Positions 1 through 8,384 of a stretch of 64,000 bases of DNA are shown piece by piece. The DNA is from Acetobacteraceae bacterium (lineage in GTDB: Bacteria > Pseudomonadota > Alphaproteobacteria > Acetobacterales > Acetobacteraceae). The DNA lies in contig CANJLW010000011.1 in assembly GCA_947475245.1 (NCBI GenBank), positions 53,706 to 117,705 of the forward strand. The letters are read 5' to 3'. A program made the position numbers and the translations under genes. Under the pieces are notes generated by a model that worked only from the letters and a program-made list of their open reading frames with translations, did no database searches and was not told the origin of the DNA. Positions within the stretch are counted from its first letter, which is position 1. Every line of letters begins with the position of its first letter.

Positions 1-1
1 G

Positions 2-583
2 CGCGTGGTGGTATCGACCTACCAGTCGACCTCCGGCGCGGGGAAGGAAGGGATGGACGAATTGTTCTCCCACACCCGCTCCTCGTTCGTGCACGAAAGC
101 AGCGCGCCGGAACAGTTCACCAAGGAAATCGCGTTCAACTGCATTCCGCACATCGACAAGTTCATGGATGACGGGTCGACCAAGGAAGAGTGGAAGATGG
201 TGGTCGAGACCAAGAAAATCCTCGATCCCGCCATCGCCGTGCATGCGACCTGCGTGCGCGTGCCGGTGTTCATCGGCCATGGCGAGGCCGTGAATGTCGA
301 GTTCGAACGGCCGGTGACGGCCGGCGAAGCGCGGGCGTTGCTGCGGGAATCGCCGGGCATCGAGATCGTCGATGTGCGCGAGGACGGCGGCTACATGACC
401 CAGCTTGAATGCGCCGGGGAAGACGCGGTGTTCGTCAGCCGCATCCGCAAGGACCCGACCGTGCCGCACGGCCTGTCGTTCTGGTGTGTGTCGGACAATC
501 TGCGCAAGGGCGCGGCGCTGAATGCGGTACAAATCGCCGAAACGTTGATCGCTCAGGGCATGCTGGCCAAACAAGCCGCCTGA
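2..583 (+). CDS. asd: Aspartate-semialdehyde dehydrogenase, C-terminal part (5' end outside window)
   Basis: The reading frame is open from the first bases, so this is the last ~193 codons of the gene. Asd reduces aspartyl phosphate to aspartate semialdehyde with NADPH in the lysine/threonine/methionine/diaminopimelate pathway in the cytoplasm. The visible part has the QSTSGAGK segment near its start and CVRVPVFIGHGE (about residues 82-93 of the visible part), carrying the conserved Arg and the His that acts as acid/base in this family; the catalytic Cys lies upstream of the window. A strong terminator follows at once, so the gene ends its transcript here. Confidence 0.95.
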   Translation, partial: RVVVSTYQSTSGAGKEGMDELFSHTRSSFVHESSAPEQFTKEIAFNCIPHIDKFMDDGSTKEEWKMVVETKKILDPAIAVHATCVRVPVFIGHGEAVNVEFERPVTAGEARALLRESPGIEIVDVREDGGYMTQLECAGEDAVFVSRIRKDPTVPHGLSFWCVSDNLRKGAALNAVQIAETLIAQGMLAKQAA

Positions 584-609
584 TCCGACAGCGCGCTTTA
601 TCCGATTGG

Positions 610-642
610 GGGCGGGGTACCGGACGGTGCCCCGCCCTTTTT
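610..642 (+). terminator. Rho-independent terminator of asd
   Basis: An 8-bp perfect GC stem (610-617 with 630-637), extendable by a G-U pair and four more pairs toward the loop, is followed by five T at 638-642. It lies 27 bases after the asd stop and just past the convergent RraA gene's end. The minus strand has no T tract, so it should act mainly on asd. Confidence 0.85.
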
Positions 643-643
643 C

Positions 644-1327
644 TTACGCGACGATCGTCGCGTTCGCGATCATGCGCCGACCGCCTTCCGACATCGTCGC
701 GCCGTCGCGCACCGCGGCTTCGGCCCGTGCCTCCGCGGCGCGGATCGCGGCCAGACGTTCGAGCACCTGTTCCGCCCGATCGCGCGGCACGATCACCACG
801 CCGTCGGCGTCGCCCACGACGATGTCGCCGGGATTGACGTGGACATCGCCCAGCGTGACCGGCGCGCCCACCACGCCGGGACCGTTCATCGCCGGGGAGT
901 TCGGTTGAATGCCGCGACAGAACAGCGGCAGACCCGTCGCGACGATGCCGGCCTTGTCGCGCGCCAGGCCGTCGGTGACGAAGGCGACGACGCCCTTGTT
1001 CTTCATCATCCCGGCCGCCAGATCGCCGACGACGGCCGTCTTGGTGAAGGCGTCGTTGGCCAGCACGATCACATCGCCCGGCTGGGCTTCGTGCACCGCG
1101 CCGAACATCGCCGCGATATCGGCGGGGTAGGCAAAAGCGGTCAGGGCCGAACCGACGAAGGCCGCGTTATCGGGATCGAGCGGCTTGATCGTGTAGTCCA
1201 ACGCCCCGCGCCCCTGCATCGCATCGGCGAGGTGAGAGGTCTGGGCACCGCGAAAACGCTCGACCAACGCGGGGTCCGGGCGGGTAAAGCCGCGATAGAT
1301 CGTTAATATCGGCGGATTATCGAGCAT
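644..1327 (-). CDS. RraA-family protein (4-hydroxy-4-methyl-2-oxoglutarate aldolase-like)
   Basis: The 227-residue protein belongs to the RraA / HMG-CHA aldolase family. Members are metal-dependent class II pyruvate aldolases and oxaloacetate decarboxylases; some instead inhibit RNase E. The family signature is present: G101-D102 in the GDLAAGMM loop and the Arg123-Asp124 pair in DGLARD, which in characterised aldolases bind pyruvate and the divalent metal. This favours an enzyme over the E. coli RNase E inhibitor. It lies 21 bp downstream of the phasin gene on the same strand, so the two may be cotranscribed, though the functional link is unclear. The substrate cannot be told from sequence. 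Confidence 0.85.
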   Translation of the reverse strand: MLDNPPILTIYRGFTRPDPALVERFRGAQTSHLADAMQGRGALDYTIKPLDPDNAAFVGSALTAFAYPADIAAMFGAVHEAQPGDVIVLANDAFTKTAVVGDLAAGMMKNKGVVAFVTDGLARDKAGIVATGLPLFCRGIQPNSPAMNGPGVVGAPVTLGDVHVNPGDIVVGDADGVVIVPRDRAEQVLERLAAIRAAEARAEAAVRDGATMSEGGRRMIANATIVA

Positions 1328-1348
1328 CGCGGCATTTCCCCATGGCGG

Positions 1349-1786
1349 TTATTTTTCCGCCAATGCCTTTACCTCATCCATCGCTTCCGTAAAGCGTTGG
1401 TTCAGCAGCGCGATCGCCTCGGCGTTCGATCGCTGGATCAGATCGCCGATTTCCTTCATGTTGGCGACGGCGTGTTCGTAGGTTTGCTTCAGCATATCCG
1501 CCTGACGCGCGGCGCGTTCCTGCGGCGACTCGATGCTGGTGAACGCGCGCATGGCTTCCGACATTTCCGCCATGCTCTGCTGCATGATCTCCCCATGTCG
1601 CCGCGCCACGGCCTGCGCGCCTTCCAAGGCGATGCGGTTGGCCGCCGCGATGGCTTCCATGTTCCGCCGGTTGGCCGCGACGAATGCGTCCATGTTCGGC
1701 AGGGCGGGCATTTTCATGTCGGAGAACATCTTCGAAAACGCGGAGAAGTCGGGCATCTGTCCAAACTGGAAGGGAGGCGTGGCCAT
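1349..1786 (-). CDS. Phasin family protein
   Basis: A 145-residue, Met/Ala/Gln-rich, almost wholly helical protein with no membrane segment. The start MATPPFQFGQMPDFSAF and the repeated AANRxxxEA / QRFTEAMDEVKALAEK pattern are typical of phasins, which coat polyhydroxyalkanoate granules. The central Q-A-A-R-Q-A-D region (about 85-105) fits the usual phasin helix. This suggests the host stores PHB, and the beta-ketothiolase at 32805-33986 could feed such a pathway. It diverges from pgeF across a 92-bp gap that must hold both promoters. Confidence 0.8.
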   Translation of the reverse strand: MATPPFQFGQMPDFSAFSKMFSDMKMPALPNMDAFVAANRRNMEAIAAANRIALEGAQAVARRHGEIMQQSMAEMSEAMRAFTSIESPQERAARQADMLKQTYEHAVANMKEIGDLIQRSNAEAIALLNQRFTEAMDEVKALAEK

Positions 1787-1878
1787 GGCGTGCTCCTGTG
1801 CAAGACCGGACCTTGGTTCTATCGGCTCCGCGCGGAATTCGATACATCCAAGATCGGCCGAACCCGAACGGACACATC

Positions 1879-2658
1879 ATGACCGAATCTCTGCGTGTCG
1901 CCAGCCTGACCCTGCCGCACGGGTTCTTTACCCGGATCGGCGGCGTTTCGTCCGGTCCTTATGCCAGTCTGAATTGCAGCGTTTCCAGTCAGGACGATCC
2001 CGACGCGGTGCGGGAAAACCGCGCTCGGGTGGCCCGCGCGATCGGCCTCGCGCCCGCCAGTCTGGTCGGGTTGACTCAGGTCCATGGCGCGGACGCGGTG
2101 GCCGTGACGACACCCTGGGCACCCGGTCAGGGTCCCAGGGCGGATGCGATGGTCACCAATCGGCCGAACGTCGCGCTGGGGATTGTCACCGCCGACTGCG
2201 CGCCGATCCTGCTGGCGGACGCGGCGACCGGGGTCGTCGGTGCCGCCCATGCCGGCTGGCGCGGCGCGCTGCTGGGCGTGATCGAGGCCACGATCGATGC
2301 CATGATCGCCCTGGGCGCGCGCCGCCACCTGATCGCGGGGGCGGTCGGCCCCTGCATCGGGCAGGCATCCTACGAGGTCGGGCCCGACCTGCGTGACTCC
2401 GTACTGGGCAGATCGGCCGAGGATGTGCGCTTTTTCGGTCCCGGCCGACGGGACGGGCATTGGCAGTTCGATCTGGCGGGTTACTGCGGCGATCGGATGC
2501 GCCAGGCGGGATTGGCGGATGTGACGATCGTCGGCGCGGATACCCTGGCCGAGGAAGATCGCTTCTTCAGCCATCGCCGCCGGACGTTGCGCCGGGAAGG
2601 CCCGATCGGGCATCAAATTTCGGTGATCGCGGTCTCCGCCGGAACGATCGCCGCATGA
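1879..2658 (+). CDS. pgeF: Peptidoglycan editing factor PgeF / YfiH-LACC1 family enzyme
   Basis: The 259-residue protein belongs to the YfiH/YlmD/LACC1 family, multicopper-oxidase-unrelated zinc enzymes with purine nucleoside phosphorylase and adenosine deaminase activity; E. coli YfiH (PgeF) corrects wrong amino acids in peptidoglycan precursors. The zinc ligands are all visible: His69 in TQVHG, Cys107 in TADCAPIL and His124 in AAHAGWRG, and the GPCIGQASYEVG motif (Cys159) follows. The chosen ATG is the first that keeps the usual N-terminus (LPHGFFTRIGGVSSG). Its TGA overlaps the ATG of the lipoprotein gene by four bases (ATGA), so the two are translationally coupled. Confidence 0.9.
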   Translation: MTESLRVASLTLPHGFFTRIGGVSSGPYASLNCSVSSQDDPDAVRENRARVARAIGLAPASLVGLTQVHGADAVAVTTPWAPGQGPRADAMVTNRPNVALGIVTADCAPILLADAATGVVGAAHAGWRGALLGVIEATIDAMIALGARRHLIAGAVGPCIGQASYEVGPDLRDSVLGRSAEDVRFFGPGRRDGHWQFDLAGYCGDRMRQAGLADVTIVGADTLAEEDRFFSHRRRTLRREGPIGHQISVIAVSAGTIAA

Positions 2659-3542
2659 TCCGTCGCCTTGTGCTGCTGCTGGTGTTGCCGCTTCTGGCAT
2701 CCTGCGGCGATCTGCCCAACCCGTTCATCGGCAACCCCGGCGCGACCGCCCGCCGGCTCGCCCAGCCCATGGCCCCGATCCTGGCCGTCGCGCCGCCGAA
2801 CAACGCGTTGCTGTCCGATGCCGCGGCGCGCGAACTGGCGGAACTGCTGGCGACGGCGCTGCAGCGCCTGGACGTTCCCGCCATCGTCAAGCAACCCGCG
2901 CGATCGGACTGGCGGGTAGAAATCCTGGCCACCGGTAACGGGCGGCTCGTGGCGCCGAGCTTCTCGATCCAGGACCCCGTGGGCGGCGAGGTATCGGTCG
3001 TGGAGGGCGCCGTTGTGTCCCCGGAAGCCTGGTCGGCCGGCCGACAGGCGGACCTGAACGCCGCGGCGCAGGATGCCGCCCCGCGAATCGCGGCCGCGCT
3101 GAGCAGCATCAAGGTTACGCGCGAGCGCGCCGATCCGAACAACCTCTATAACCGTCCCGCCAAGGTCTGGTTGGTCGATGTCATGGGCGCGCCGGGCGAC
3201 GGCAATGCGTCGCTGACCCAGCAGATGCGCGCGCGTCTGGCGGCCTATGGCCCCATCGTGCAAAGCAGCGCGCGCGGGGCGGATTTCGTGCTGCGTGGAG
3301 AGGTCGTCGTCGCACCGGGCACAAGCCGGCAGGAGCGGGTCGAGATTCAGTGGATTCTGCTGACCCTGGACGGCGACGAGCGCGCCCGGATCGTGCAGTT
3401 GAACGAAATCCCCGCCGGGATGTTGGACCGCAACTGGGGGGATATCGCCGCAGTGGTGGCGGCCGAAGCGGCGGGCGGTGTTCATGAAGCCTTGCAAAGA
3501 CAATCGGGGCGCGAAGTCGGCGGGCCAATTCAACCCCGCTGA
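2655..3542 (+). CDS. Putative lipoprotein of unknown function
   Basis: A 295-residue protein with a clear lipoprotein signal: basic MIRR, a hydrophobic run, then the lipobox LLASC with Cys17 as the lipidated residue. The rest is soluble and Ala-rich with no motif I can name; a segment around 165-250 (KVWLVDVMGAPGDGN and RGADFVLRGEVVV) alternates strands and helices as in periplasmic assembly lipoproteins. Its start overlaps pgeF by ATGA. Coupling to a peptidoglycan-editing enzyme hints at an envelope role, but that is inference only. The next gene is 268 bp away. Confidence 0.75.
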   Translation: MIRRLVLLLVLPLLASCGDLPNPFIGNPGATARRLAQPMAPILAVAPPNNALLSDAAARELAELLATALQRLDVPAIVKQPARSDWRVEILATGNGRLVAPSFSIQDPVGGEVSVVEGAVVSPEAWSAGRQADLNAAAQDAAPRIAAALSSIKVTRERADPNNLYNRPAKVWLVDVMGAPGDGNASLTQQMRARLAAYGPIVQSSARGADFVLRGEVVVAPGTSRQERVEIQWILLTLDGDERARIVQLNEIPAGMLDRNWGDIAAVVAAEAAGGVHEALQRQSGREVGGPIQPR

Positions 3543-3810
3543 CCGCTGCCCGCGGCGCATTCGCTATGTCTGACAAGCAATGAGCCGCGATGTGCATGCA
3601 ATTCTTACCTCGCACGGTTGCAAAAATCACGCCTCAAATCGCCTCTCCCGCTCGGCGTCCGCGCATTTGGTTCTGCAAATGGATGAAAAATATCAAAATC
3701 CTTGCGATTCTCTGCTGTAATTTTTTTGAAAGGCTGTAGCTTTTCAGGTGGCTGGAGCAACTCCATTTAGCTCCGACCTACGTGAGTTGTTATTCTTTAG
3801 GGAGAATTAC
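3543..3810. other. AT-rich intergenic stretch before the Ner-like gene
   Basis: About 270 bp with no credible gene. The half nearest the Ner-like gene (from about 3660) is much more A/T-rich than the window as a whole, with runs of A and an eight-T tract near 3720-3727. A TTGGTT (3667-3672) and TATCAA (3691-3696) pair spaced by 18 bp could serve as a weak promoter. The composition suggests foreign origin together with the following gene. Confidence 0.4.
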
Positions 3811-4095
3811 ATGGCGAGCGCGGATGAACCGCCCAATAAGAGCGACTCAGACGCGGACTGGCATCCTGCCGATATCCTGGCGGCGCTGAAAAAGCGTGGA
3901 CACTCGCTGGCCGGCCTGTCGGTGGCAAACGGCTATCATCCGACCGCCGCCGGCAAGGCTTTGAAAACCCCATGGCCTACCATGGAGATTCTGATCGCCG
4001 AGGCATTGGGCGTGTCGCGCGACACGATCTGGCCGAGCCGCAAGGGTTTGGTGCAGAATGTGCGTCGTGGGCGTCCGGGGCGCAACAAGAAGTGA
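3811..4095 (+). CDS. Ner/Nlp-like helix-turn-helix DNA-binding protein
   Basis: A 94-residue basic protein with a single Ner-type domain at about 16-75: DWHPADILAALKKRG, then the helix-turn-helix around LSVANGYHPTAAGKAL, and the family's IAEALGV...IWPSR ending. Ner is the early repressor of phage Mu; Nlp/SfsB are bacterial relatives. The ATG at 3811 is preferred over an upstream in-frame start at 3748 because an AGGGAG ribosome site lies at 3798-3803. No other Mu-like gene is nearby, so it is a lone, perhaps domesticated, regulator. The C-terminus RRGRPGRNKK is strongly basic. Confidence 0.8.
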   Translation: MASADEPPNKSDSDADWHPADILAALKKRGHSLAGLSVANGYHPTAAGKALKTPWPTMEILIAEALGVSRDTIWPSRKGLVQNVRRGRPGRNKK

Positions 4096-4159
4096 CTCGT
4101 CACGCCCCGAAACATTACATGCCAATCGGAAATGGGCGAATTATCCTCGCCCGATTTCG

Positions 4160-5047
4160 TCAGCCCCGCACTTCCTCGTTCAACGCGGCTTCGTAGACTT
4201 TGATCACCGAGCTGGAATCCGACGATCCCAGCCCCATGCCGCGCGCCATGCGCATCAGATTCATCACCTGCGGGCCGATCATGCCGGGAACGCCCAGTTC
4301 GTCGGCCATCTCCAGCGCCAGCCGCAGATCCTTGTGCGCGAGATCGAGCGCGAAGCTGGCCTGAAACTGCCCCGCCAGCGCCTTGGTCGCCATGTTGGCA
4401 TAGCCCGACGACATGCCGCTGGCATTGCGGATCACCGCGTCCAGCTTGCGCAGATCGATGCCGGAGCGTTTGCCCATCATCAGCGCTTCCGCCGCCGAGG
4501 CCGCGTTGCAGAACGCCAGCATGTTGTTGATCAGCTTGGCGGTCGATCCGAACCCGATCTCTCCGAGGTGAATGACCTCTCCGCTGAAGGATTTCAGCAA
4601 CGGCAGTTGCTGTTCGAACACCTTCTCGTCGCCGCCGACCATAATGACGATCGTGCCGTCCTTGGCGCGGGCGGTACCTCCGGAGACAGGGGCTTCCAGC
4701 ATCGCGATGCCCTTGGCCTTCATGCCTTCGGCCACCCGCTTGGCCGTGGCCGGCGAATTGGTGGACAGGTCGATGAAGACGGTGCCCGGCTTGGCGCTTT
4801 CGGCGATGCCGCCCGCGCCCAGGGTGACGGATTCGACGACCTTGGGAATCGGCAGAGAGGTGATCACCACGTCGCAGCCCGCGGCCAGATCGGCGACCGA
4901 GGCGGCGGAAGCGGCACCGAGATCCGTGCATTCCTTCACCGCGTCGGGATTCAGATCGAACACGATCACTTCGTGGTTCGTGTTGCGGATGATGTTCCGG
5001 CACATGGGACCGCCCATGTTCCCAACGCCGATGAAGCCGACTTTCAT
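4160..5047 (-). CDS. NAD(P)-dependent beta-hydroxyacid dehydrogenase (3-hydroxyisobutyrate dehydrogenase family)
   Basis: The 295-residue protein has the family layout: Rossmann dinucleotide motif GFIGVGNMG at 4-12, substrate-binding DLSTNSP (93-99), VSGG at 121-124, and the catalytic Lys171 in GSTAKLINN, followed by the all-helical C-terminal domain. Members oxidise 3-hydroxyisobutyrate, tartronate semialdehyde or related acids. Asp31 after the second strand (VFDLNP) suggests NAD rather than NADP, as an inference. Substrate is not assignable. A decayed relative of its C-terminal domain lies at 62308-62630. Confidence 0.88.
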   Translation of the reverse strand: MKVGFIGVGNMGGPMCRNIIRNTNHEVIVFDLNPDAVKECTDLGAASAASVADLAAGCDVVITSLPIPKVVESVTLGAGGIAESAKPGTVFIDLSTNSPATAKRVAEGMKAKGIAMLEAPVSGGTARAKDGTIVIMVGGDEKVFEQQLPLLKSFSGEVIHLGEIGFGSTAKLINNMLAFCNAASAAEALMMGKRSGIDLRKLDAVIRNASGMSSGYANMATKALAGQFQASFALDLAHKDLRLALEMADELGVPGMIGPQVMNLMRMARGMGLGSSDSSSVIKVYEAALNEEVRG

Positions 5048-5122
5048 ATGCTTTCCCCCTGACTGACCGGACGATCCGGCCTCGACTGTTATAATGCCCG
5101 GGGTCGCGCGCGAAGTCAGCCC

Positions 5123-5593
5123 TCAGACGCCCGTTCCGGTCCAGCGACGGCCCCGCGGGGGTACCATCAGCCGCAGCAGGGGCATGGCGGCGAAGCCAAG
5201 CTGCGCCAGAAGACCGATCATGCCCGCCGGCGTCGCGAAGGCGGCGAACCAGGCGTCGATCGACTGCCCGAAGGCCAGGACCGCCAAACCGGACTCCAGC
5301 CCCATCAGCAGGGCAAACCCGACCGCGCCCATGGCGACGCGCGGACCGGGGCGGGCGGGGACGACAAACCGGCGGATGCACCATCCGCCCAGGAACCAGC
5401 TCGCCGCCAACATGATCGGGGCTTCCGCCAGCACCGCCAGTGTGGCCCCGATTTGGGGCAGCAGGAGCGTGACCCGCACCGCGCCGCAGGCGAATCCGAC
5501 GGCGAAGACGCTCAGCACGTAGGCTGCCCCGGCCTTGGCAACCAAGGATGCGTTCAGCCGCTTGCGTCCTCGAACCCCGGCAGCGGCGGGCAA
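5123..5593 (-). CDS. Small integral membrane protein of unknown function
   Basis: 156 residues with about four hydrophobic segments (roughly 22-42, 48-70, 85-107 and 118-143) separated by short basic loops, so an inner-membrane protein. No family recognised. The given start overlaps the 3' end of the upstream methyltransferase gene by 40 bp; a TTG inside (in SLVAKAG) would reduce the overlap but has no clear ribosome site. It looks like the last gene of the hldD-lgt-methyltransferase run. A role beside lgt in the envelope is possible but not shown. Confidence 0.6.
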   Translation of the reverse strand: MPAAAGVRGRKRLNASLVAKAGAAYVLSVFAVGFACGAVRVTLLLPQIGATLAVLAEAPIMLAASWFLGGWCIRRFVVPARPGPRVAMGAVGFALLMGLESGLAVLAFGQSIDAWFAAFATPAGMIGLLAQLGFAAMPLLRLMVPPRGRRWTGTGV

Positions 5594-6546
5594 CCGGGGG
5601 AGGCAATCGCGAGGACCTTGAACAAGCGGCCCATGCGATCCGGTTCGGCCAGGCGACGCGCGGTTTCCATCATTGCCGCCGCCTGGGCCGGCGGTAGTCC
5701 GCGCGCCAGGCGGTTGGTGCGCTGGAACAGGCCGAGACGCGCGAGGAACGGGCCTTGGGGGATGGGGCCGAAGACGGTGGCGGGAGGAACAGACGATCGC
5801 GCAACCCGCGCGATCGCGGCGAAATCGACATGCGCGGTCAGATCGACACTGCCCGGCGGGGCCAACGGATCGGCCGGTTTCCCCTGACCGATGGCCTGCA
5901 GGCTGTCGCCGGGGCCGCTGTGTTCAGGGCCATAATCCAGAAACAACGCCGCCCCCGGATGGCGACGGAAGCGCGCCGCGAGATCGGCGGCAATCGCCCG
6001 CGCGGGTTCGCAGAGTTCGTATATCATGTCGGGCGCCCCGGTCAGTTCGACCGGTGGTTCCCCCGGATGTTCCTCGAACCCCTGCGCGCCGATATGACGC
6101 TCCACCCAGCCGGAGTTTCGGCGGATGAACTGGCGGATCGGCAGCGCGTCGAGGAACTCATTCCCGATCAGCAGCAAGGGTAGGTCGGGCAGATCGGCCA
6201 GATCGTCGCACCATGTCGCGTCGGGCAGTTTTTCTGCCTGAATGGCGCGCAGGCGGGGCGATGTCTCAATCAAATACACCCTCAGCGCAGCCGCAAAATC
6301 CGGCAGCGCTCGGCCTATGGCGCGCAGCGCGTCGGCCATCAGCGTACCGCGCCCCGGCCCGGCTTCGGCCAGCACGACCGGGTTCGGGCGGCCCATGGCA
6401 TCCCAGGCGACCGCCGCCCAGAGACCCAACACCTCTCCGAAGGCCTGGCTGATCTCCGGCGCGGTGGTGAAATCGGCGAAGGGATCGTGCGTCGCGTAAT
6501 AGGCGGCGTTGGCGCGCGCCATGAAGAGGTCGAGACGTTCCGTCAT
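5554..6546 (-). CDS. SAM-dependent methyltransferase, MidA/NDUFAF7 family
   Basis: 330 residues of the COG1565 family. In mitochondria NDUFAF7 methylates an arginine of a complex I subunit; bacterial members are widespread and little studied. Diagnostic segments are in order: DFTTAPEIS (25-33), the SAM loop EAGPGRGT (61-68), NEFLDALPIRQF, LFLDYG and DLTAHVDF. The start codon overlaps the lgt stop by four bases (ATGA), so translation is coupled. The very N-terminus is shorter than in many relatives, which begin about 20 residues earlier, but the coupled ATG makes this start likely. Confidence 0.88.
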   Translation of the reverse strand: MTERLDLFMARANAAYYATHDPFADFTTAPEISQAFGEVLGLWAAVAWDAMGRPNPVVLAEAGPGRGTLMADALRAIGRALPDFAAALRVYLIETSPRLRAIQAEKLPDATWCDDLADLPDLPLLLIGNEFLDALPIRQFIRRNSGWVERHIGAQGFEEHPGEPPVELTGAPDMIYELCEPARAIAADLAARFRRHPGAALFLDYGPEHSGPGDSLQAIGQGKPADPLAPPGSVDLTAHVDFAAIARVARSSVPPATVFGPIPQGPFLARLGLFQRTNRLARGLPPAQAAAMMETARRLAEPDRMGRLFKVLAIASPGCPPLPGFEDASG

Positions 6547-7334
6547 TTCGTCCGAAGCAGCAGGAAAAGCCCGGCCAGCAGCATGGGGATCGACAGAACC
6601 TGTCCCATGGTGGCACCGAAAGCGAGGAAGCCCGGGAACGCGTCGGGTTCGCGAAAGAACTCCCCAACAATGCGCGCCAGGGCGTAGCCGGTCAGGAAAA
6701 TGCCGGTGACCATGCCGGCGCGGGCGCGGATGGCGGCGTTACGCGATGCCAGGAACACCGCCAGAAACAGCACCACCCCTTCGAGGAGCGCCTGATAGAG
6801 CTGGCTGGGGTGGCGCGGTTCCATCCCGCCGCGGGGGAAGATCATTGCCCAGGGCAGCCAATCCGGCGCGGGCCGCCCCCAGAGTTCGCCGTTGATGAAG
6901 TTGGCGACTCGCCCCAGACCAAGGCCGATCGGCGCGACCACCGCGATGCGATCGGCGAAGGACCATAACGGGATGGCGTTGCGGCGGCAGAACAGCAGCA
7001 CGGCGACGGACACGCCGATCATGCCGCCATGGAAGCTCATGCCGCCTTCCCAGACCGCGAGGATCGCCAGCGGGTTGGTGACGAACAGATGCGGTTGATA
7101 GAACAGCACGTAGCCGAGACGCCCGCCGAACACGACACCAAGCGTCGCCCAGGTCAGGAAATCGTCCACTTGCAGCGGCGTGGCGACGGCGGGCGGGGTT
7201 TGCACCCAGCGCCGCACCAGCCGCCAGCCGATTACCAGCCCGACGATATAGGCCAGGGCATACCAGCGGATCGCCAGCGGCCCGAGTTGGACGATAACCG
7301 GATCGAACTGCGGAAACGGCAGAACCGAAATCAT
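6543..7334 (-). CDS. lgt: Prolipoprotein diacylglyceryl transferase
   Basis: The 263-residue inner-membrane enzyme transfers diacylglyceryl from phosphatidylglycerol to the lipobox Cys of prolipoproteins, the first step of lipoprotein maturation. It has seven hydrophobic segments and the core signature WEGGMSFHGGMIG (95-107) with His102, plus GRVANFINGE with the essential Arg142 (E. coli His103 and Arg143). The ATG at 7334 overlaps the hldD stop (ATGA); longer in-frame extensions upstream lie inside hldD and are not conserved. Several likely substrates are in this window (lipoproteins at 2655 and 39836). Confidence 0.95.
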   Translation of the reverse strand: MISVLPFPQFDPVIVQLGPLAIRWYALAYIVGLVIGWRLVRRWVQTPPAVATPLQVDDFLTWATLGVVFGGRLGYVLFYQPHLFVTNPLAILAVWEGGMSFHGGMIGVSVAVLLFCRRNAIPLWSFADRIAVVAPIGLGLGRVANFINGELWGRPAPDWLPWAMIFPRGGMEPRHPSQLYQALLEGVVLFLAVFLASRNAAIRARAGMVTGIFLTGYALARIVGEFFREPDAFPGFLAFGATMGQVLSIPMLLAGLFLLLRTK

Positions 7335-8311
7335 ACAAACAGATCGGGCGTGGCGAGATGATCCTGGATGTAGCGACGGATGCCTTCCTCCAGCGGGGTG
7401 AACTGCCCCCCATAGCCGGCGGCGCGCAGACGCTCCATCGGTGCCTGGGTGAAGGATTGGTACTGCCCGCGCAGGCTGGCGGGCATATCGACGAAGTCCA
7501 CCGCGCGTGGCCGCCCCGCCGCGTCGCACACCGCGTGCGCCAGGTCCAAATACGTGCGTGCTCGGCCTGTCCCCAGATTGAACAGCCCGTTCACCGCCGG
7601 CGTATCCATCAGCCACAGCATCACATCGACGATATCGCCGATCCAGATGAAGTCGCGCGCTTGCGCGCCGTCGGCGAGGCCAGGCACGTCGGAGCGGAAC
7701 AGGCGCGCCGGGGCGCCGGAGGCGACCTCGTCATGCTTGACCTTGACGACGGAGATCATCTTGCCCTTGTGGTATTCGTTCGGGCCGTAAACGTTGAAGA
7801 ATTTCAGCCCGGCCCATTGCGGCGGACGTTCGCGCCGACGCGCGAGATCGCGGATCACCAGCAGGTCGAACGCGTGCTTGGTCCAGCCATAAAGGTTCAG
7901 CGGGCGCAGGCGTTCCAGGGCCTTGAGTTCCGGATCGTCCTCAAACCCTTGCGCGCCGTCGCCATAGGTCGCGGCGGAGGATGCGTAGACGAAGCGCACG
8001 CCGTGCGCGGCGCACCATTCCCACAGGCGGCGGCTGAGCTCGACATTGGTCGCCCAGGTGTGATCGCCGTCGACGGCGGTGGTTTCGCTGACCGCGCCGA
8101 GATGAAACACCATTTCCAACGGCGGGCGACTCGCCAGGAATGCGTCGAGATCGTTCGGCGCGACGACCCGCGCGGGCGGGTGCTTGGCGAGGTTGCGCCA
8201 TTTACCGTCGCTGCCGAACAGGTCGACGACGACAGTTTCGTGCCCGCGGCGAACCAGGGCGGCTTGTAGATTGGAGCCGATGAACCCAGCTCCGCCAGTG
8301 ACCAGTATCAT
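7331..8311 (-). CDS. hldD: ADP-L-glycero-D-manno-heptose-6-epimerase
   Basis: 326-residue extended short-chain dehydrogenase that epimerises ADP-D,D-heptose to ADP-L,D-heptose for the lipopolysaccharide inner core. It starts with the Rossmann motif MILVTGGAGFIGSN, has SSAATYG as the serine site, and the catalytic Tyr-x3-Lys in LYGWTK. The segment YHKGKMISVV is typical of HldD. I chose the ATG at 8311 because the Rossmann motif starts right there. It heads a tightly overlapping minus-strand group with lgt and the MidA-like gene. It shows the host makes heptose-containing LPS. Confidence 0.92.
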   Translation of the reverse strand: MILVTGGAGFIGSNLQAALVRRGHETVVVDLFGSDGKWRNLAKHPPARVVAPNDLDAFLASRPPLEMVFHLGAVSETTAVDGDHTWATNVELSRRLWEWCAAHGVRFVYASSAATYGDGAQGFEDDPELKALERLRPLNLYGWTKHAFDLLVIRDLARRRERPPQWAGLKFFNVYGPNEYHKGKMISVVKVKHDEVASGAPARLFRSDVPGLADGAQARDFIWIGDIVDVMLWLMDTPAVNGLFNLGTGRARTYLDLAHAVCDAAGRPRAVDFVDMPASLRGQYQSFTQAPMERLRAAGYGGQFTPLEEGIRRYIQDHLATPDLFV

Positions 8312-8384
8312 GGCGCCGGTTATACGGGGCCGACAGCGTGAATCCAAACACCCTTTGGTGACACCGTGCAGGAGTTATGCAGGC

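Noticed and set aside
5085..5100. TATAAT on the plus strand near 5090
   Set aside because: No -35 partner at proper spacing and no downstream plus-strand gene.
3936..5606. Long minus-strand open frame
   Set aside because: It is the shadow of the dehydrogenase and membrane-protein genes in another frame; composition is Arg/Gly/Pro-rich nonsense with no motif.
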